Shown: positions 36,662 through 52,510 of the stretch, in pieces
Position numbering within the stretch: the first letter of the stretch is position 1
How the letters are laid out: each line of letters starts with the position of its first letter
NCBI RefSeq assembly: GCF_017991995.1
Contig: NZ_JAGOPN010000017.1
Location: 93,432 to 157,431 of the forward strand
DNA from: Pseudacidovorax sp.
GTDB lineage: Bacteria; Pseudomonadota; Gammaproteobacteria; Burkholderiales; Burkholderiaceae_C
Direction: 5' to 3'
DNA: 64,000 bases
Program-made: the position numbers and the translations under genes
The notes under the pieces: generated by a model
The model's input: only the letters and a program-made list of their open reading frames with translations
What the model was told of the DNA's origin: nothing
Databases searched by the model: none

Positions 36662-38038
36662 ATGCTCACCCTCGTTGCCTTCGTCGTCGCGCTGGGGCTG
36701 CTGATCGCCGTCCATGAATACGGCCATTACCGCGTGGCCGTGGCCTGCAATGTGCGGGTCATCCGTTTCTCCATCGGTTTCGGTCCCGCCTTGTTGCGGT
36801 GGAAGCCTCGCCGGCAGCGTCCCGGCCAGGACACGGAGTTCGTCGTGGGCGCGTTGCCGCTGGGCGGTTACGTGCGCATGCTCGACGAGCGCGAGGCACC
36901 GGTGGCGCCCGAAGAGCGCCATCGCGCTTTCAATACGCAACCCTTGAAGTCCCGGGCCGCCATCGTGGCTGCCGGCCCTGTGGCCAACCTGCTGCTGGCC
37001 GTTCTTCTCTACGCGGTGGTGGGATGGATCGGCGTCCAGGAGCCTGCAGCCGTGATCGGCAAGCCCGCCGAATCTTCCTTGGCTGCCGAGGCTGGGCTTC
37101 AGGGCGGCGAACGCGTGTTGGGGGTGGGGGATGATGGCGCCGACTCGCTCAGTCCCGTCTCCTCTTTCGAGGATCTTCGATGGCAGGCGACGCGAGCCGC
37201 CCTGGACGGCCGCGACCTCCGGCTCGAGATCGAAGGCGCCGCAGGCCGAGGAACGCGCGAGGTGGTGCTGCCGTTGAGCAGCATGGGTGCGCGAGATGCC
37301 GATCCGCAGATGTTCGCCAGGATCGGCCTGGCCGCGCCGTTCACCCGCCCGGTCATCGGCGAGGTCATGGCCGACGGGGCTGCGAGCCGGTCCGGCCTGA
37401 AGGCGGGCGACCAGGTCCTGTCGGTCGGCAGCACGACGGTGATCGACGGCCAGCACCTGCGCGAACTCATCCGCCGCTCGGTGGACGGGCGAGAAGGCCG
37501 CGCGCAACCCTGGCATATCGAGCGGGATGGGCGGATGCTGACGCTGGAGGTGCGGCCCGACGTCCGCGACGAGTCGGGCACCGCCATCGGACGAATCGGC
37601 GCCTATGTCGGGGCCGCGCCTGAGATGGTGACGGTGCGGCAGGGTCCGCTGGATGGCCTCGTCAAGGGCGTGCAGCGCACCTGGGAGGTGTCGACGCTGA
37701 CGCTCAAGATGATGGGCAAGATGGTGATCGGGGAAGCGTCGATCAAGAACATCAGCGGGCCCCTCACCATCGCCGATTACGCGGGCAAGTCCGCCAGCCT
37801 GGGGCTGACCCAATACCTCGTCTTCCTGGCCCTCATTAGTGTGAGTCTGGGCGTACTGAACCTGCTGCCGCTGCCGGTCCTCGATGGGGGGCACCTGATG
37901 TATTATCTTTGGGAGGGCCTGACTGGCAGGGGCGTGTCCGACGCCTGGATGGAACGTCTTCAGCGCGGGGGTGTCGCGCTGCTGCTGGTGATGATGTCGA
38001 TTGCACTCTTCAACGACGTGAATCGTCTCTTTGGTTAA
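36662..38038 (+). CDS. rseP: Site-2 zinc metalloprotease RseP
   Basis: A 458-residue intramembrane protease that cleaves anti-sigma factors and leftover signal peptides. The first helix contains the zinc motif HEYGH (His18-Glu19 to His22). PDZ-like domains occupy roughly residues 120-300 (AGLQGGERVLGVGDDG, RSGLKAGDQVLSVG). The C-terminal helix region has NLLPLPVLDGGHLMYY, whose LDG motif supplies the third ligand. The ATG at 36662 gives the normal short N-terminus. It precedes bamA by 42 bases, with a short GCCGGC hairpin between them. Confidence 0.95.
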   Translation: MLTLVAFVVALGLLIAVHEYGHYRVAVACNVRVIRFSIGFGPALLRWKPRRQRPGQDTEFVVGALPLGGYVRMLDEREAPVAPEERHRAFNTQPLKSRAAIVAAGPVANLLLAVLLYAVVGWIGVQEPAAVIGKPAESSLAAEAGLQGGERVLGVGDDGADSLSPVSSFEDLRWQATRAALDGRDLRLEIEGAAGRGTREVVLPLSSMGARDADPQMFARIGLAAPFTRPVIGEVMADGAASRSGLKAGDQVLSVGSTTVIDGQHLRELIRRSVDGREGRAQPWHIERDGRMLTLEVRPDVRDESGTAIGRIGAYVGAAPEMVTVRQGPLDGLVKGVQRTWEVSTLTLKMMGKMVIGEASIKNISGPLTIADYAGKSASLGLTQYLVFLALISVSLGVLNLLPLPVLDGGHLMYYLWEGLTGRGVSDAWMERLQRGGVALLLVMMSIALFNDVNRLFG

Positions 38039-38080
38039 CCTTCAGCCGGCCCCTGGCGGCGCCGGCCTTCTTCTTCACAC

Positions 38081-40561
38081 ATGAACCAACAGATCAGTCG
38101 CTTTCGCCTGCGCAGCGTGGCAGCGGTGCTCACCAGTGCGTTGGCCGCGACGGCCGCCTGGGCCATTGAGCCGTTCACCGTCCGGGACATCCGCATCGAG
38201 GGCCTGCAGCGTGTCGAGCCCGGCACGGTGTTCGCTTCCATTCCCCTGCGCGTCGGCGAGACCTACACCGATGATCGCGGCTCCGCGGCCATCCGTGCGC
38301 TGTTCGACCTGGGCCTGTTCAAGGACGTACGCATCGACGTGAATGGCAATGTGGTGGTGGTGATCGTCGAGGAACGTCCCACCATTGCCGATGTCGACTT
38401 CGTGGGCGCCAAGGAGTTCGACAAGGAAGCGCTGAAGAAGGCGCTGCGCGAGGTCGGCCTGACCGACGGCCGTCCTTTCGACAAGGCGCTGGCGGATCGT
38501 GCAGAGCAGGAGCTCAAGCGCCAGTACATCTCCCGCAGCCTCTACAACGCCGAGGTGGTGACCACGGTGACGCCGATCGAACGCAACCGGGTCAACCTCA
38601 CGTTCACGGTCACCGAAGGGGCGCCCGCCCGCATCCGCGACATCCGGATCGTGGGTGCCAATGCCTTCAGCGAGTCCACGCTGCTCGGGCTGTTCGACCA
38701 GGACACCGGCGGCTGGTTGTCGTGGTACACCAAGTCGAACCAGTACTCGCGCACCAAGCTCAACGCCGACCTCGAGACGCTCAAGCAGTACTACATTACG
38801 CGTGGCTACATGGAGTTCCGCGTCGACTCCACGCAGGTGGCGATCTCGCCCAACCGGCAGGATCTGTCGATCACCGTCAACATCCACGAAGGTCCGAAGT
38901 ACGTCGTATCGGGTGTCCGCCTCGATGGCAACTACCTCGGGCGTGACGACGAGTTCAAATCGCTGATCACCATCAAGCCCGGCGAGGCGTACAACGGTGA
39001 GCAGGTGACGGAGACCACCAAAGCCTTCAACGACTACTTCGCCAGCTTCGGCTATGCCTTCGCCCGTGTGCAGGCCAAGCCCGAGATCGACCGCGAGAAC
39101 AACCGCGTCGCGCTGGTGCTTCAGGCCGATCCGTCGCGCCGCGTCTATGTGCGCCGGATCAACGTGTCCGGCAACAACAAGACGCGCGACGAAGTGATCC
39201 GCCGCGAGTTCCGCCAATTCGAGGCTTCGTGGTACGACGGCGATCGCATCAAGCTGTCGCGCGAGCGGGTGGACCGTCTGGGCTATTTCACCGAAGTCAA
39301 CGTCGATACGCAGGAAGTGCCGGGTTCGCCAGACCAGGTCGACCTGACCTACAACGTGGTCGAGAAGCCGACGGGTTCGCTGCAACTGGGCGCAGGTTTC
39401 TCGAGTTCGGACAAGATCTCGCTGAACTTCGGTATCACGCAGGAGAACGTCTTCGGATCGGGCAACTACCTCGGTCTGAACGTCAACACCAGCAAGTACT
39501 ACCGCACCATCTCGCTGACCACCACGGACCCGTACTTCACGCAGGACGGCATCTCCCGGACGATCAGCGTTTTCCATCAGACCACGCGGCCCTACTACAG
39601 CACCGACGGCGACTACTCGCTCGTGGCTGAGGGCGGCTCGATCCGTTTCGGCGTGCCGTTCAGCGAAGTGGACACAGTCTTCTTCGGTGCGGGCATCGAG
39701 CGCTACAAGTTCAAGCCGGGCGATGTGCCCGACTATTCGCTGCTCGCGCTCGTCAACCCGGCGCTGGCGACCTACTACCGCGACCTGTACGGCAAGTCGA
39801 TCCCGCAGGCGTACCTGAACTACTTCCAGTGCGGCTTCCAGTATGGCGCGGGCGGCTACGCCACGTCGCTGGACTGCAACCGCGACTCGGTCTGGGGCGT
39901 GCCGCTGACGGTCGGCTGGGCCCGTGACGATCGAGACAGCGCTCTGGTTCCGACCAAGGGTCGCGTGCAGCGCGCCAACCTCGAGTTCGGCGTGGGCGGC
40001 GATTTCAGCTACGGCAAGACGAGTTACCAGTTCCAGCAGTACATCCCGCTGTCCAAGCAGTACACGTTGGCCCTCAACGCCGAACTGGGATACGCCAAGG
40101 CATTCGGCGGCAAGGACTTCCCGATCTTCAAGAACTTCTATGCCGGTGGCCTTGGCTCCATCCGTGGCTTCGAGCAGAACTCGCTCGGTCCGCGCGACAC
40201 GGTCACGACCGCGGCACTGGGTGGCACGAAGAAGGCCGTGTTCAACATCGAACTGAGCACGCCGTTCCCGGGCGCGGGCAATGACCGCACGCTGCGTCTC
40301 TATACCTTCCTCGACGCCGGTAACGTGTTTGCCGACCGCCGCGACGGCCAGACCGATGAGCAGTGGAAGGCGCAGCAGCGCATCCGTGCCTCCTTCGGCC
40401 TGGGGATCAGCTGGATCTCGCCGCTCGGCCCCTTGCGCATCGCCTATGCAGTGCCGATCCGGCAACAGAAGGAAGTGCCGGACCCCAACAATCCTCTCGT
40501 GCCGCTGGTGCCGGCGGACCGCACGCAGCGCGTCCAGTTCCAGATCGGTACGGCATTCTGA
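38081..40561 (+). CDS. bamA: Outer membrane protein assembly factor BamA
   Basis: An 826-residue core subunit of the outer-membrane beta-barrel assembly machine. The Sec signal peptide ends around AAWA (residue 27). Five POTRA domains follow to about residue 425, starting EPFTVRDIRIEGLQRV. The 16-strand barrel contains the loop-6 motif GGLGSIRGFEQ and ends with VQFQIGTAF, a proper beta-signal with terminal Phe. An extended extracellular loop of about 50 residues (near 550-605) carries a cysteine pair, Cys584 and Cys599. It is followed after 8 bases by the skp gene. Confidence 0.96.
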   Translation: MNQQISRFRLRSVAAVLTSALAATAAWAIEPFTVRDIRIEGLQRVEPGTVFASIPLRVGETYTDDRGSAAIRALFDLGLFKDVRIDVNGNVVVVIVEERPTIADVDFVGAKEFDKEALKKALREVGLTDGRPFDKALADRAEQELKRQYISRSLYNAEVVTTVTPIERNRVNLTFTVTEGAPARIRDIRIVGANAFSESTLLGLFDQDTGGWLSWYTKSNQYSRTKLNADLETLKQYYITRGYMEFRVDSTQVAISPNRQDLSITVNIHEGPKYVVSGVRLDGNYLGRDDEFKSLITIKPGEAYNGEQVTETTKAFNDYFASFGYAFARVQAKPEIDRENNRVALVLQADPSRRVYVRRINVSGNNKTRDEVIRREFRQFEASWYDGDRIKLSRERVDRLGYFTEVNVDTQEVPGSPDQVDLTYNVVEKPTGSLQLGAGFSSSDKISLNFGITQENVFGSGNYLGLNVNTSKYYRTISLTTTDPYFTQDGISRTISVFHQTTRPYYSTDGDYSLVAEGGSIRFGVPFSEVDTVFFGAGIERYKFKPGDVPDYSLLALVNPALATYYRDLYGKSIPQAYLNYFQCGFQYGAGGYATSLDCNRDSVWGVPLTVGWARDDRDSALVPTKGRVQRANLEFGVGGDFSYGKTSYQFQQYIPLSKQYTLALNAELGYAKAFGGKDFPIFKNFYAGGLGSIRGFEQNSLGPRDTVTTAALGGTKKAVFNIELSTPFPGAGNDRTLRLYTFLDAGNVFADRRDGQTDEQWKAQQRIRASFGLGISWISPLGPLRIAYAVPIRQQKEVPDPNNPLVPLVPADRTQRVQFQIGTAF

Positions 40562-40569
40562 GTCAGTCA

Positions 40570-41106
40570 ATGAAGAAGATGTACTCGTGGTCTGCTGCCG
40601 CACTGCTGGCAGGCTTGATGATGACGGGCGTGGCGCACGCCCAGGAAGCGTTCCGTTTTGGCGTGGTCAATCCTGATCGCGTGATGCGCGAGGCGCCTGC
40701 GGCCAAGGCCGCCCAGACTCGCCTGGAACAGGAGTTCCTCAAGCGCGAGAAGGATCTCAAGGACCAGGAAGCGGCACTCAAGGCGGCTTCGGACAAGCTG
40801 GAGCGCGATGCGCCGACCTTGTCCGAGACGCAGCGGACCCAGCGCCAGCGCCAACTGGTCGATCAGGACCGCGATTTCCAGCGCAAGCGCCGTGAGTTCC
40901 AGGAGGACCTCAACCTGCGTCGCAGCGAAGAACTGCAGAAGGTGTACGAAAGCGCGCAACGTGCGATCAAGCAGGTCGCCGAGGCCGAGAAGTACGACGT
41001 GATCCTTCAGGATGCGGTCTACGTCAATCCCAAGCACGACATCACCGACAAGGTGATCAAGGCCCTGAACGCCGCGGCCGCTCCGAACGGCAGCGGCAGC
41101 AAGTGA
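40570..41106 (+). CDS. skp: Periplasmic chaperone Skp/OmpH family
   Basis: A 178-residue periplasmic holdase that carries unfolded outer-membrane proteins to BamA. The signal peptide ends at VAHA (near residue 23). The mature protein starts [18 protein letters not shown], then forms long, charged, predicted coiled-coil arms from about 50 to 130 ([32 protein letters not shown]). The end returns to the body ([16 protein letters not shown]). The bamA-skp-lpxD order is conserved in proteobacteria. Confidence 0.93.
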   Translation: MKKMYSWSAAALLAGLMMTGVAHAQEAFRFGVVNPDRVMREAPAAKAAQTRLEQEFLKREKDLKDQEAALKAASDKLERDAPTLSETQRTQRQRQLVDQDRDFQRKRREFQEDLNLRRSEELQKVYESAQRAIKQVAEAEKYDVILQDAVYVNPKHDITDKVIKALNAAAAPNGSGSK

Positions 41107-41116
41107 CGCCGGCGCC

Positions 41117-42103
41117 GTGAGCCTGCTTCTGGGCGAGATCGTCGCTGTGCTCGGCGGCGAGTTGCTCGGCGATGCAGCGATGGTGGTGGAGCGGCTGGAG
41201 CCGCTAAGCGCGGCCGGCCCGGCCGCCATCAGCTTCCTGAGCCACCCTCGTTATCGCAAGGAACTGTTGGCCTCCCGGGCGGGCTGCGTCATCGTGGCCC
41301 CGTCCATGCGGGACGAGGCGATGGCGCGCGGAGCCTGCCTGGTCGTCGCGGATCCCTATCTCTACTTTGCCCGGCTGACACAGCTGTGGAAGGCACGGCA
41401 CTCGCCCGCGCAGCCACCGGGCATCCATCCCTCGGCAGTGGTCGATGCGGGTGCGCATGTCGATGCGACGGCGGTCATCGGTCCGCTGTGCGTGGTCGAA
41501 CGCGGTGCCCGCATCGGGGCTGGCACCGTCCTCAAGTCGCGCGTCACCGTCAGCGAGGACTGCGTCATCGGTGATCGCTGCCTGCTCCACCCTGGGGTCG
41601 TCATCGGCGCCGATGGCTTCGGACTGGCGCCTCATGAAGGTGCCTGGGTCAAGATCGAGCAGCTGGGGGCGGTACGTATCGGCAACGACGTGGAGATCGG
41701 TGCCAACACCTGCATCGACCGGGGCGCGCTGGAGGACACGGTGCTCGAGGACGGCGTCAAGCTGGACAACCTCATCCAGATCGGCCACAACGTGCGCGTC
41801 GGTCGCAACACGGCCATGGCCGGTTGCGTGGGCGTGGCAGGGAGCGCCGAGATCGGCGCGCAGTGCACCATCGGCGGCGGCGCGGTGGTGCTCGGTCACC
41901 TCAAGCTGGCGGATGGCGTTCATGTCTCCGCCGCCACCGTGGTCACCCGTTCGATCCTCAAGCCGGGGCAGTACACTGGTGTGTTTCCCATCGATGACAA
42001 CGCGGCCTGGGAGCGCAATGCCGCCACGCTGCGTCATCTGCACCAGTTGCGCGAGCGCCTGCGCGCGCTCGAGAAGCAAGCCGCCTCTGGCCTGACACCA
42101 TGA
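41117..42103 (+). CDS. lpxD: UDP-3-O-acylglucosamine N-acyltransferase
   Basis: A 328-residue third enzyme of lipid A synthesis, adding an N-linked 3-hydroxyacyl chain from acyl-ACP. An N-terminal uridine-binding domain ([25 protein letters not shown]) is followed by a left-handed beta-helix of hexapeptide repeats ([25 protein letters not shown]). The catalytic His is in [14 protein letters not shown]. It begins with GTG at 41117, 10 bases after skp, and overlaps fabZ by 4 bases. Confidence 0.95.
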   Translation: MSLLLGEIVAVLGGELLGDAAMVVERLEPLSAAGPAAISFLSHPRYRKELLASRAGCVIVAPSMRDEAMARGACLVVADPYLYFARLTQLWKARHSPAQPPGIHPSAVVDAGAHVDATAVIGPLCVVERGARIGAGTVLKSRVTVSEDCVIGDRCLLHPGVVIGADGFGLAPHEGAWVKIEQLGAVRIGNDVEIGANTCIDRGALEDTVLEDGVKLDNLIQIGHNVRVGRNTAMAGCVGVAGSAEIGAQCTIGGGAVVLGHLKLADGVHVSAATVVTRSILKPGQYTGVFPIDDNAAWERNAATLRHLHQLRERLRALEKQAASGLTP

Positions 42104-42552
42104 CGAACACGCTCGACATCCACCAGATCCTCAAGCTCCTGCCCCATCGCTACCCCTTCCTGCTGGTCGACCGGGTGCTGGACATGGAGAAGGGCAAGCG
42201 CATCACGGCGCTGAAGAACGTGACGATGAACGAGCCGTTCTTCAACGGCCACTTTCCGCATCGCCCGGTCATGCCCGGCGTGCTGATGCTGGAGGCCATG
42301 GCGCAGGCCGCGGCACTGCTGTCCTTCCGCTCGCTGGACATCGTGCCGGACGACAACACCGTCTATTACTTTGCCGCCATCGACGGCGCACGCTTCAAGC
42401 GTCCGGTGGAGCCGGGCGACCAGCTGACGCTCGAGGTCGAGATCGACCGCATGAAGGCGGGCATCTCCAAGTTCCGGGGCCGTGCCAAGGTGGGCGAAGA
42501 ACTCGCGTGCGAGGCCGAGCTGATGTGTGCCATGCGTCGCATCGAGGCCTGA
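42100..42552 (+). CDS. fabZ: 3-hydroxyacyl-ACP dehydratase FabZ
   Basis: A 150-residue hot-dog-fold dehydratase of type II fatty acid synthesis. It starts with [21 protein letters not shown]. The catalytic His and Glu lie in [20 protein letters not shown] (about His51 and Glu65). It competes with LpxA/LpxD for 3-hydroxyacyl-ACP, and its position between lpxD and lpxA is conserved. The ATG overlaps the lpxD stop (ATGA). Confidence 0.96.
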   Translation: MTNTLDIHQILKLLPHRYPFLLVDRVLDMEKGKRITALKNVTMNEPFFNGHFPHRPVMPGVLMLEAMAQAAALLSFRSLDIVPDDNTVYYFAAIDGARFKRPVEPGDQLTLEVEIDRMKAGISKFRGRAKVGEELACEAELMCAMRRIEA

Positions 42553-42555
42553 GGC

Positions 42556-43344
42556 ATGCCCCAGATCCATCCGACCGCCATCGTCGACCCGGGCGCCGAG
42601 CTGGATGCGTCGGTCAACGTCGGCCCTTACGCCGTGATCGGGCCGAAGGTCCGCATCGGGGCGGGCACTTCCGTCGGCCCGCACTGTGTGATCGAAGGGC
42701 GCACGACCATCGGACGTGACAACCGGATCTTCCAATTCGCGTCGCTCGGGGCGATCCCCCAGGACAAGAAATACGCCGGCGAGGATACGGCGCTCGAGAT
42801 TGGCGACCGCAACACGATCCGGGAGTTCTGCACCTTCAACCTGGGCGTGCCAGGCGCCGGTGGTATCACGCGCGTGGGCCACGACAACTGGATCATGGCC
42901 TACAGCCACATCGCGCACGACTGTCGGGTCGGCGACCACACCACACTGTCCAACAACACCACCCTGGCAGGTCATGTGGAACTGGGCGACTGGGTGACGG
43001 TGGGCGGCCTGGTGGGCATCCACCAGTTCGTGAAGGTGGGGGCGCATGCGATGGTCGGTTTCGCGACCGCCGTTTCCCAGGACGTCCCGCCCTTCATGCT
43101 GGTCGATGGCAATCCCATGGCCGTTCGCGGCTTCAACATCGTGGGCCTGAAGCGCCGGGATTTTTCGGCAGCGCGTCTTGCGGCCATCAAGCAGATGCAT
43201 CGCCTGTTGTATCGCCAGGGCCGCACGCTCGACGACGCCCGCGCCGCCATCGACGCACTCGCCGTCGACATGCCCGATGCGGCAGTCGACGTTCAGCTGA
43301 TGAGCGCCTTTCTCGCGGACAGCACGCGCGGCATTGCACGCTGA
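42556..43344 (+). CDS. lpxA: UDP-N-acetylglucosamine acyltransferase
   Basis: A 262-residue first enzyme of lipid A synthesis, the same length as in E. coli. It has hexapeptide repeats from residue 2 onward and catalytic His121 in AYSHIAHDC, which aligns with E. coli His125 at a constant offset of 4. His140, His156 and Arg200 align with E. coli His144, His160 and Arg204. At the hydrocarbon-ruler position (E. coli Gly173, P. aeruginosa Met169) this protein has Phe169 (MVGFATAV). A bulky residue there predicts a short 3-hydroxyacyl chain, likely C10. It starts 3 bases after fabZ. Confidence 0.96.
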   Translation: MPQIHPTAIVDPGAELDASVNVGPYAVIGPKVRIGAGTSVGPHCVIEGRTTIGRDNRIFQFASLGAIPQDKKYAGEDTALEIGDRNTIREFCTFNLGVPGAGGITRVGHDNWIMAYSHIAHDCRVGDHTTLSNNTTLAGHVELGDWVTVGGLVGIHQFVKVGAHAMVGFATAVSQDVPPFMLVDGNPMAVRGFNIVGLKRRDFSAARLAAIKQMHRLLYRQGRTLDDARAAIDALAVDMPDAAVDVQLMSAFLADSTRGIAR

Positions 43345-43345
43345 C

Positions 43346-44500
43346 ATGGCGGGGACTTCCGTGTCTTCGCGCCAGTTCGCGATGGTCGCGGGCGAGGCGT
43401 CCGGCGATCTCCTGGCCAGCCTGCTCATCGACGGTCTCAAGCCCCGTTGGCCCGACGCCTCGCTGGTGGGCATCGGTGGGCCGCAGATGCTTGCCCGCGG
43501 ATTCCAGAGCTGGTGGCCCCAGGAAAAGCTCGCCGTGCGCGGCTACATCGAGGTGCTGCGCCACTATGCCGAGATCGCCGGCATCCGCAGGCACTTGCGG
43601 GCCCGCTTGCTGCGCGAATGGCCACAGCTGTTCATCGGTGTCGACGCCCCCGATTTCAACCTCGATCTCGAGGCCGCCCTGCGCGGGCGCGGCATCCGCA
43701 CCGTTCACTTCGTCTGCCCCTCCATCTGGGCATGGCGGGCAGACCGCATCGAGAAGATCCGCGCCGCCGCTGACCATGTGCTGTGCATCTTCCCCTTCGA
43801 GCCTGCGCTGCTGGCGGAGCAGGGCGTCTCGGCCAGCTACGTGGGCCATCCGCTGGCGAATGTGATCCCGATGGAGGTGGATCAGCGTGCGGCCCGCCGC
43901 GCCCTGGATCTGGACGAAGACCGGCCCGTGGTCGCCCTCCTGCCCGGCAGCCGGCGTTCGGAACTGCGATATCTGGCGACACGTTTCTTCGCCGCCGCTG
44001 CGCGCATGCGGCGCAGCCGGCCGGAGCTCCAGTTCGTGGCGCCCATCATCCCCAGTCTGCGCGGGGAGGCCGAGACCTTGCTGGCAGCCAGCGAGATGGC
44101 CGGTGCGATCAGGCTCGTCGACGGCCGCTCGCACCAGGTGCTGGCCAGCTGCGACGTAACGCTGATCGCCAGCGGTACGGCCACGCTGGAGGCGGCGCTC
44201 TTAAAGCGGCCCATGGTGATCGCCTACAACATGAACCGCGTCTCCTGGCACCTCATGCACCGGCAGCAGCTGCAGCCCTGGGTGGGACTGCCGAACATCC
44301 TGTGCAGCGATTTCGTGGTGCCGGAATTGCTGCAGGAAGCTGCCACGCCGCAGGCACTCGCGGATGCCACGCTGGCGTGGCTTGACGCGCCGGAACGCGT
44401 TGCCGCACTGCGCCAGCGGTTTACGCAACTCCATGGTGAGTTGCTGCGTGACACCCCCACACTCTGTGCCGATGCGATCGAGAAAGTCCTCCAAGCCTGA
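43346..44500 (+). CDS. lpxB: Lipid-A-disaccharide synthase
   Basis: A 384-residue GT19 glycosyltransferase that joins lipid X and UDP-diacylglucosamine at the inner membrane. The start is [18 protein letters not shown]. Other signatures are [41 protein letters not shown], and the donor-site segment [20 protein letters not shown]. The ATG at 43346 lies immediately after lpxA. The last 29 bases overlap the start used for rnhB. Confidence 0.95.
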   Translation: MAGTSVSSRQFAMVAGEASGDLLASLLIDGLKPRWPDASLVGIGGPQMLARGFQSWWPQEKLAVRGYIEVLRHYAEIAGIRRHLRARLLREWPQLFIGVDAPDFNLDLEAALRGRGIRTVHFVCPSIWAWRADRIEKIRAAADHVLCIFPFEPALLAEQGVSASYVGHPLANVIPMEVDQRAARRALDLDEDRPVVALLPGSRRSELRYLATRFFAAAARMRRSRPELQFVAPIIPSLRGEAETLLAASEMAGAIRLVDGRSHQVLASCDVTLIASGTATLEAALLKRPMVIAYNMNRVSWHLMHRQQLQPWVGLPNILCSDFVVPELLQEAATPQALADATLAWLDAPERVAALRQRFTQLHGELLRDTPTLCADAIEKVLQA

Positions 44501-45173
44501 ACAGGTGCCCCTCGCGTGGGATGCCCCGGGCCTGCTGGCCGGCGTGGACGAGGCCGGGCGCGGCCCCCTGGCCGGACCGGTGGTGGCGGCGGCGGTGATC
44601 CTGGACGACCTGCACCCCATCAAGGGCCTGGCCGATTCCAAGGTGCTCACGCCGCTGCGGCGCGAGAAACTGCACGACGAGATCCTGGCCAAGGCACTGT
44701 GCTGCTCGATCGCCACCGCCACGGTGGAAGAGATCGACACCCACAACATCCTGCAGGCGACGATGCTGGCCATGCGCCGCGCCGTGCAGGGCCTGCGCCT
44801 TCGACCCTCCAAGGTGATGGTCGACGGCAACCGCCTGCCGCCCCTGGATGTGCTGGCCGAAGCCATCGTCAAGGGCGACGCACGGGTGAAGGCCATTTCC
44901 GCCGCCTCGATCCTCGCCAAGGTCCATCGGGACCGGCTGTGCCTGGCGCTGCACGATGAGTTTCCGCAGTATGGCTTTGCCGCCCACAAGGGCTATGGCA
45001 CCCCCGAGCACCTGGCGGCGTTGCGCCAGCACGGTGCCTGCGTCCATCACCGGCGTTCGTTCTCGCCTGTAGCGCAGGCGCTGCAGGTGGCCGGCGTGCC
45101 GCCCGTGGTGGTGCAGGTGGAGAGCGCAGTGCGGGTGCAGATGGCCGCGTCACCGGAGCGGCTGCTGCCATGA
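44472..45173 (+). CDS. rnhB: Ribonuclease HII
   Basis: A 233-residue type 2 RNase H that cleaves the RNA of RNA-DNA hybrids and removes single ribonucleotides from DNA. The first catalytic block is [17 protein letters not shown] (Asp-Glu). [22 protein letters not shown] and the late [16 protein letters not shown] follow. The ATG at 44472 overlaps lpxB by 29 bases; a GTG at 44505, just after the lpxB stop, is an equally plausible start nearer the conserved domain. The lpxB-rnhB pairing is standard. Confidence 0.93.
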   Translation: MRSRKSSKPEQVPLAWDAPGLLAGVDEAGRGPLAGPVVAAAVILDDLHPIKGLADSKVLTPLRREKLHDEILAKALCCSIATATVEEIDTHNILQATMLAMRRAVQGLRLRPSKVMVDGNRLPPLDVLAEAIVKGDARVKAISAASILAKVHRDRLCLALHDEFPQYGFAAHKGYGTPEHLAALRQHGACVHHRRSFSPVAQALQVAGVPPVVVQVESAVRVQMAASPERLLP

Positions 45174-46009
45174 GTGCGGGTTCGACGGGCCCGGACGGTT
45201 CCCGCTCGCCGGCCATGGCGCACCGTGCGGCCGAGCCCGTGCGCATCAGCTCGCGCGACAACCCGCTTCTGAAGGATTTGCGTCGCCTGGCCCGCGATGG
45301 CGCCGTCTACCGCCGCCTGGGACGGCTCTGGCTGGAGGGGGACCACCTTTGCAGCGCGGCGCTGAATCGGGGCCTTCGGCCGGCGGCTGCGGTCTTTGCG
45401 GAATCCTTCTGGGCCCACGCGCCGAAGCAGCTCGCCGAGGCGGCGCCCAAGATCTTCCTGCTGCCGGACGCGCTGCTGGCGGAGGCCAGTGGACTGGAGT
45501 CACCCGCGCCGGTCGGCTTCCTGATGGATCTGCCTGAGCAGCATTCCGTCCAGGCGGGACTGGCGTCGGTCGTGCTCGACCGCCTTCAGGATCCCGGCAA
45601 CGTCGGCTCCATCCTGCGCAGTGCATCTGCCTTTGGGTTCGGGCAGATCCTGGCACTCAAGGGAACGGTGGCGCTATGGTCGCCGAAGGTGATGCGCGCG
45701 GGCATGGGGGCGCACTTCGCCTTGCGGCTCGTTGAAGGCCTGGAGCCCGAGGCCGTGGGCGATCTTGGCCTGCCGCTGCTGGCCACGAGCTCCCATCGAG
45801 GACTCTGGCTGCACCAGGCCCCGTTGCCCTGGCCCTGCGCTTGGATGATGGGGCACGAAGGGCAGGGGTTGGGCGCAGGGCTCGATGCGCGGGCTGATCT
45901 GCACATCCGCATTGCGCAGCCGGGCGGCGAGGAGTCGCTCAACGTCGCAGCCGCAGCCGCCGTCTGCCTTCATGCCAGTGCCGCCTTGAAGCTGTCCGCG
46001 CAGCCCTGA
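45170..46009 (+). CDS. TrmH/SpoU-family RNA 2'-O-methyltransferase
   Basis: A 279-residue SPOUT RNA ribose methyltransferase, distinct from the RlmB at 4963. The N-terminal part ([30 protein letters not shown]) is the substrate-binding domain of the TsnR/YsgA-like group. SpoU motifs are [28 protein letters not shown] and [18 protein letters not shown]. The exact RNA target is unknown. Its ATG overlaps the rnhB stop by 4 bases. It ends the long envelope/lipid A gene run. Confidence 0.88.
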   Translation: MSAGSTGPDGSRSPAMAHRAAEPVRISSRDNPLLKDLRRLARDGAVYRRLGRLWLEGDHLCSAALNRGLRPAAAVFAESFWAHAPKQLAEAAPKIFLLPDALLAEASGLESPAPVGFLMDLPEQHSVQAGLASVVLDRLQDPGNVGSILRSASAFGFGQILALKGTVALWSPKVMRAGMGAHFALRLVEGLEPEAVGDLGLPLLATSSHRGLWLHQAPLPWPCAWMMGHEGQGLGAGLDARADLHIRIAQPGGEESLNVAAAAAVCLHASAALKLSAQP

Positions 46010-46072
46010 CGAGGGAACCGCCTGGGGCGTGCAACGCGCTCCCGGGAGTGCGATTTTTCACACTTGTGCGTA

Positions 46073-46087
46073 ACTTGCTGGGCAAGT
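46073..46087. promoter_or_regulatory. Palindrome ACTTGC-TGG-GCAAGT upstream of the diguanylate cyclase
   Basis: A perfect 6-base inverted repeat with a 3-base centre, plus another ACTTG at 46062-46066, in the 170-base gap before the cyclase gene. It could be a regulator site. No strong promoter hexamers are visible around it. Confidence 0.35.
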
Positions 46088-46179
46088 GGCGCCCGTTGGG
46101 GCAGAATTGTGAACTTTCGTGTCAAAAACATTGACCGAGTTGGCGGGGACGTCAGCCAGGATCGTGTTTGCGCTCGTTC

Positions 46180-47982
<1,803 letters not shown>

Positions 47983-48097
47983 GCGGCTTTTCGCAAACCG
48001 CGTCGCCCGATTCTTTTCTTCGCCAGAAAATTCCCTAGCACCGTTCGCAGCCAGCGCGGCCACGAACCTTGGGCGACCGTCTTATCCGGAGAACCCA

Positions 48098-49274
48098 GTG
48101 CTTTTGTCCCTCCAAGGGTCTTTTTCGCCCGCCATCCTGGCGCTCGCTGACGGCACGGTCTTTCTCGGCAAGTCGATCGGTGCCCCGGGCACCACAGTCG
48201 GCGAGGTGGTGTTCAACACCGCCATCACCGGCTACCAGGAAATCCTCACCGACCCCAGTTACTGCCAGCAGATCGTCACCCTGACGTATCCGCACATCGG
48301 CAACTACGGCGTCAACGAGGAAGACATCGAAGCCGACAAGATCCAGGCCGCCGGGCTCATCATCAAGGACCTGCCGCTGCTGGCGTCCAACTTCCGCAAG
48401 ACGCGCAGCCTGAGCGAATACCTCGCCGCCAACGGCACCGTCGCCATTGCCGGCATCGACACCCGCCGCTTGACCCGCCACCTGCGCACCCACGGTGCGC
48501 AGAACGGCACCATCGTCGGCCTGGTCGCCGGCGAGACGCCCACGCAGGAACGCATCGACGCCGCCATCGCCGCCGCCAAGGCGGCGCCTTCGATGGCCGG
48601 CCTGGACCTGGCCAAGGTGGTCTCCACCCGCCAGACCTACGAGTGGACGCAGACCGAGTGGAAGCTGGGCGCCGGCTACGGCGTGCAGATCACGCCGCGC
48701 TTCCATGTCGTGGCCTTCGACTTCGGCGTCAAGAAGAACATCCTGCGCATGCTGGCGCAGCGCGGCGCCCGCATCACGGTGGTGCCGGCGCAGACGCCTG
48801 CGGCCGACGTGCTCAAGCTCAAGCCCGATGGCGTCTTCCTGGCCAACGGCCCCGGCGATCCGGAGCCCTGCGACTACGCCATCACGGCGACGCGCGAGCT
48901 GATCGAGACCGGCATCCCCACCTTCGGCATCTGCCTGGGCCACCAGATCATGGCGCTGGCCTCGGGGGCCAAGACCTTCAAGATGAAGTTCGGCCACCAT
49001 GGCGGCAACCATCCGGTGAAGGACCTGGACTCCGGCCGCGTCTCCATCACCAGCCAGAACCACGGTTTCGCGGTGGACGAGAAGACGCTGCCCGCCAACC
49101 TGCGTGCGACGCACATCAGCCTGTTCGACAACACGCTGCAGGGACTGGCCCGCACCGACAAGCCGGCCTTCTGCTTCCAGGGGCACCCTGAGGCATCGCC
49201 CGGCCCGCACGACATCGGCTACCTCTTCGACCGCTTCACGGCCCTCATCGAAAAACACAAGGCGGAGGCGGTGA

Positions 49275-49282
<8 letters not shown>
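48098..49282 (+). CDS. carA: Carbamoyl-phosphate synthase small subunit
   Basis: A 394-residue glutaminase subunit that supplies ammonia to CarB for carbamoyl phosphate, the precursor of arginine and pyrimidines. The N-terminal CPSase domain includes [17 protein letters not shown] and [15 protein letters not shown]. The class I amidotransferase domain has Cys279 in FGICLGHQI and the His-Glu pair in [13 protein letters not shown]. The start is GTG at 48098 after CGGAG. It overlaps carB by 8 bases. Confidence 0.96.
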
Positions 49283-52502
<3,220 letters not shown>

Positions 52503-52510
52503 CCGCCGCG

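Noticed and set aside
38075..40603. 842-codon open frame opposite bamA
   Set aside because: It is antisense to an intact BamA; no recognisable protein features.
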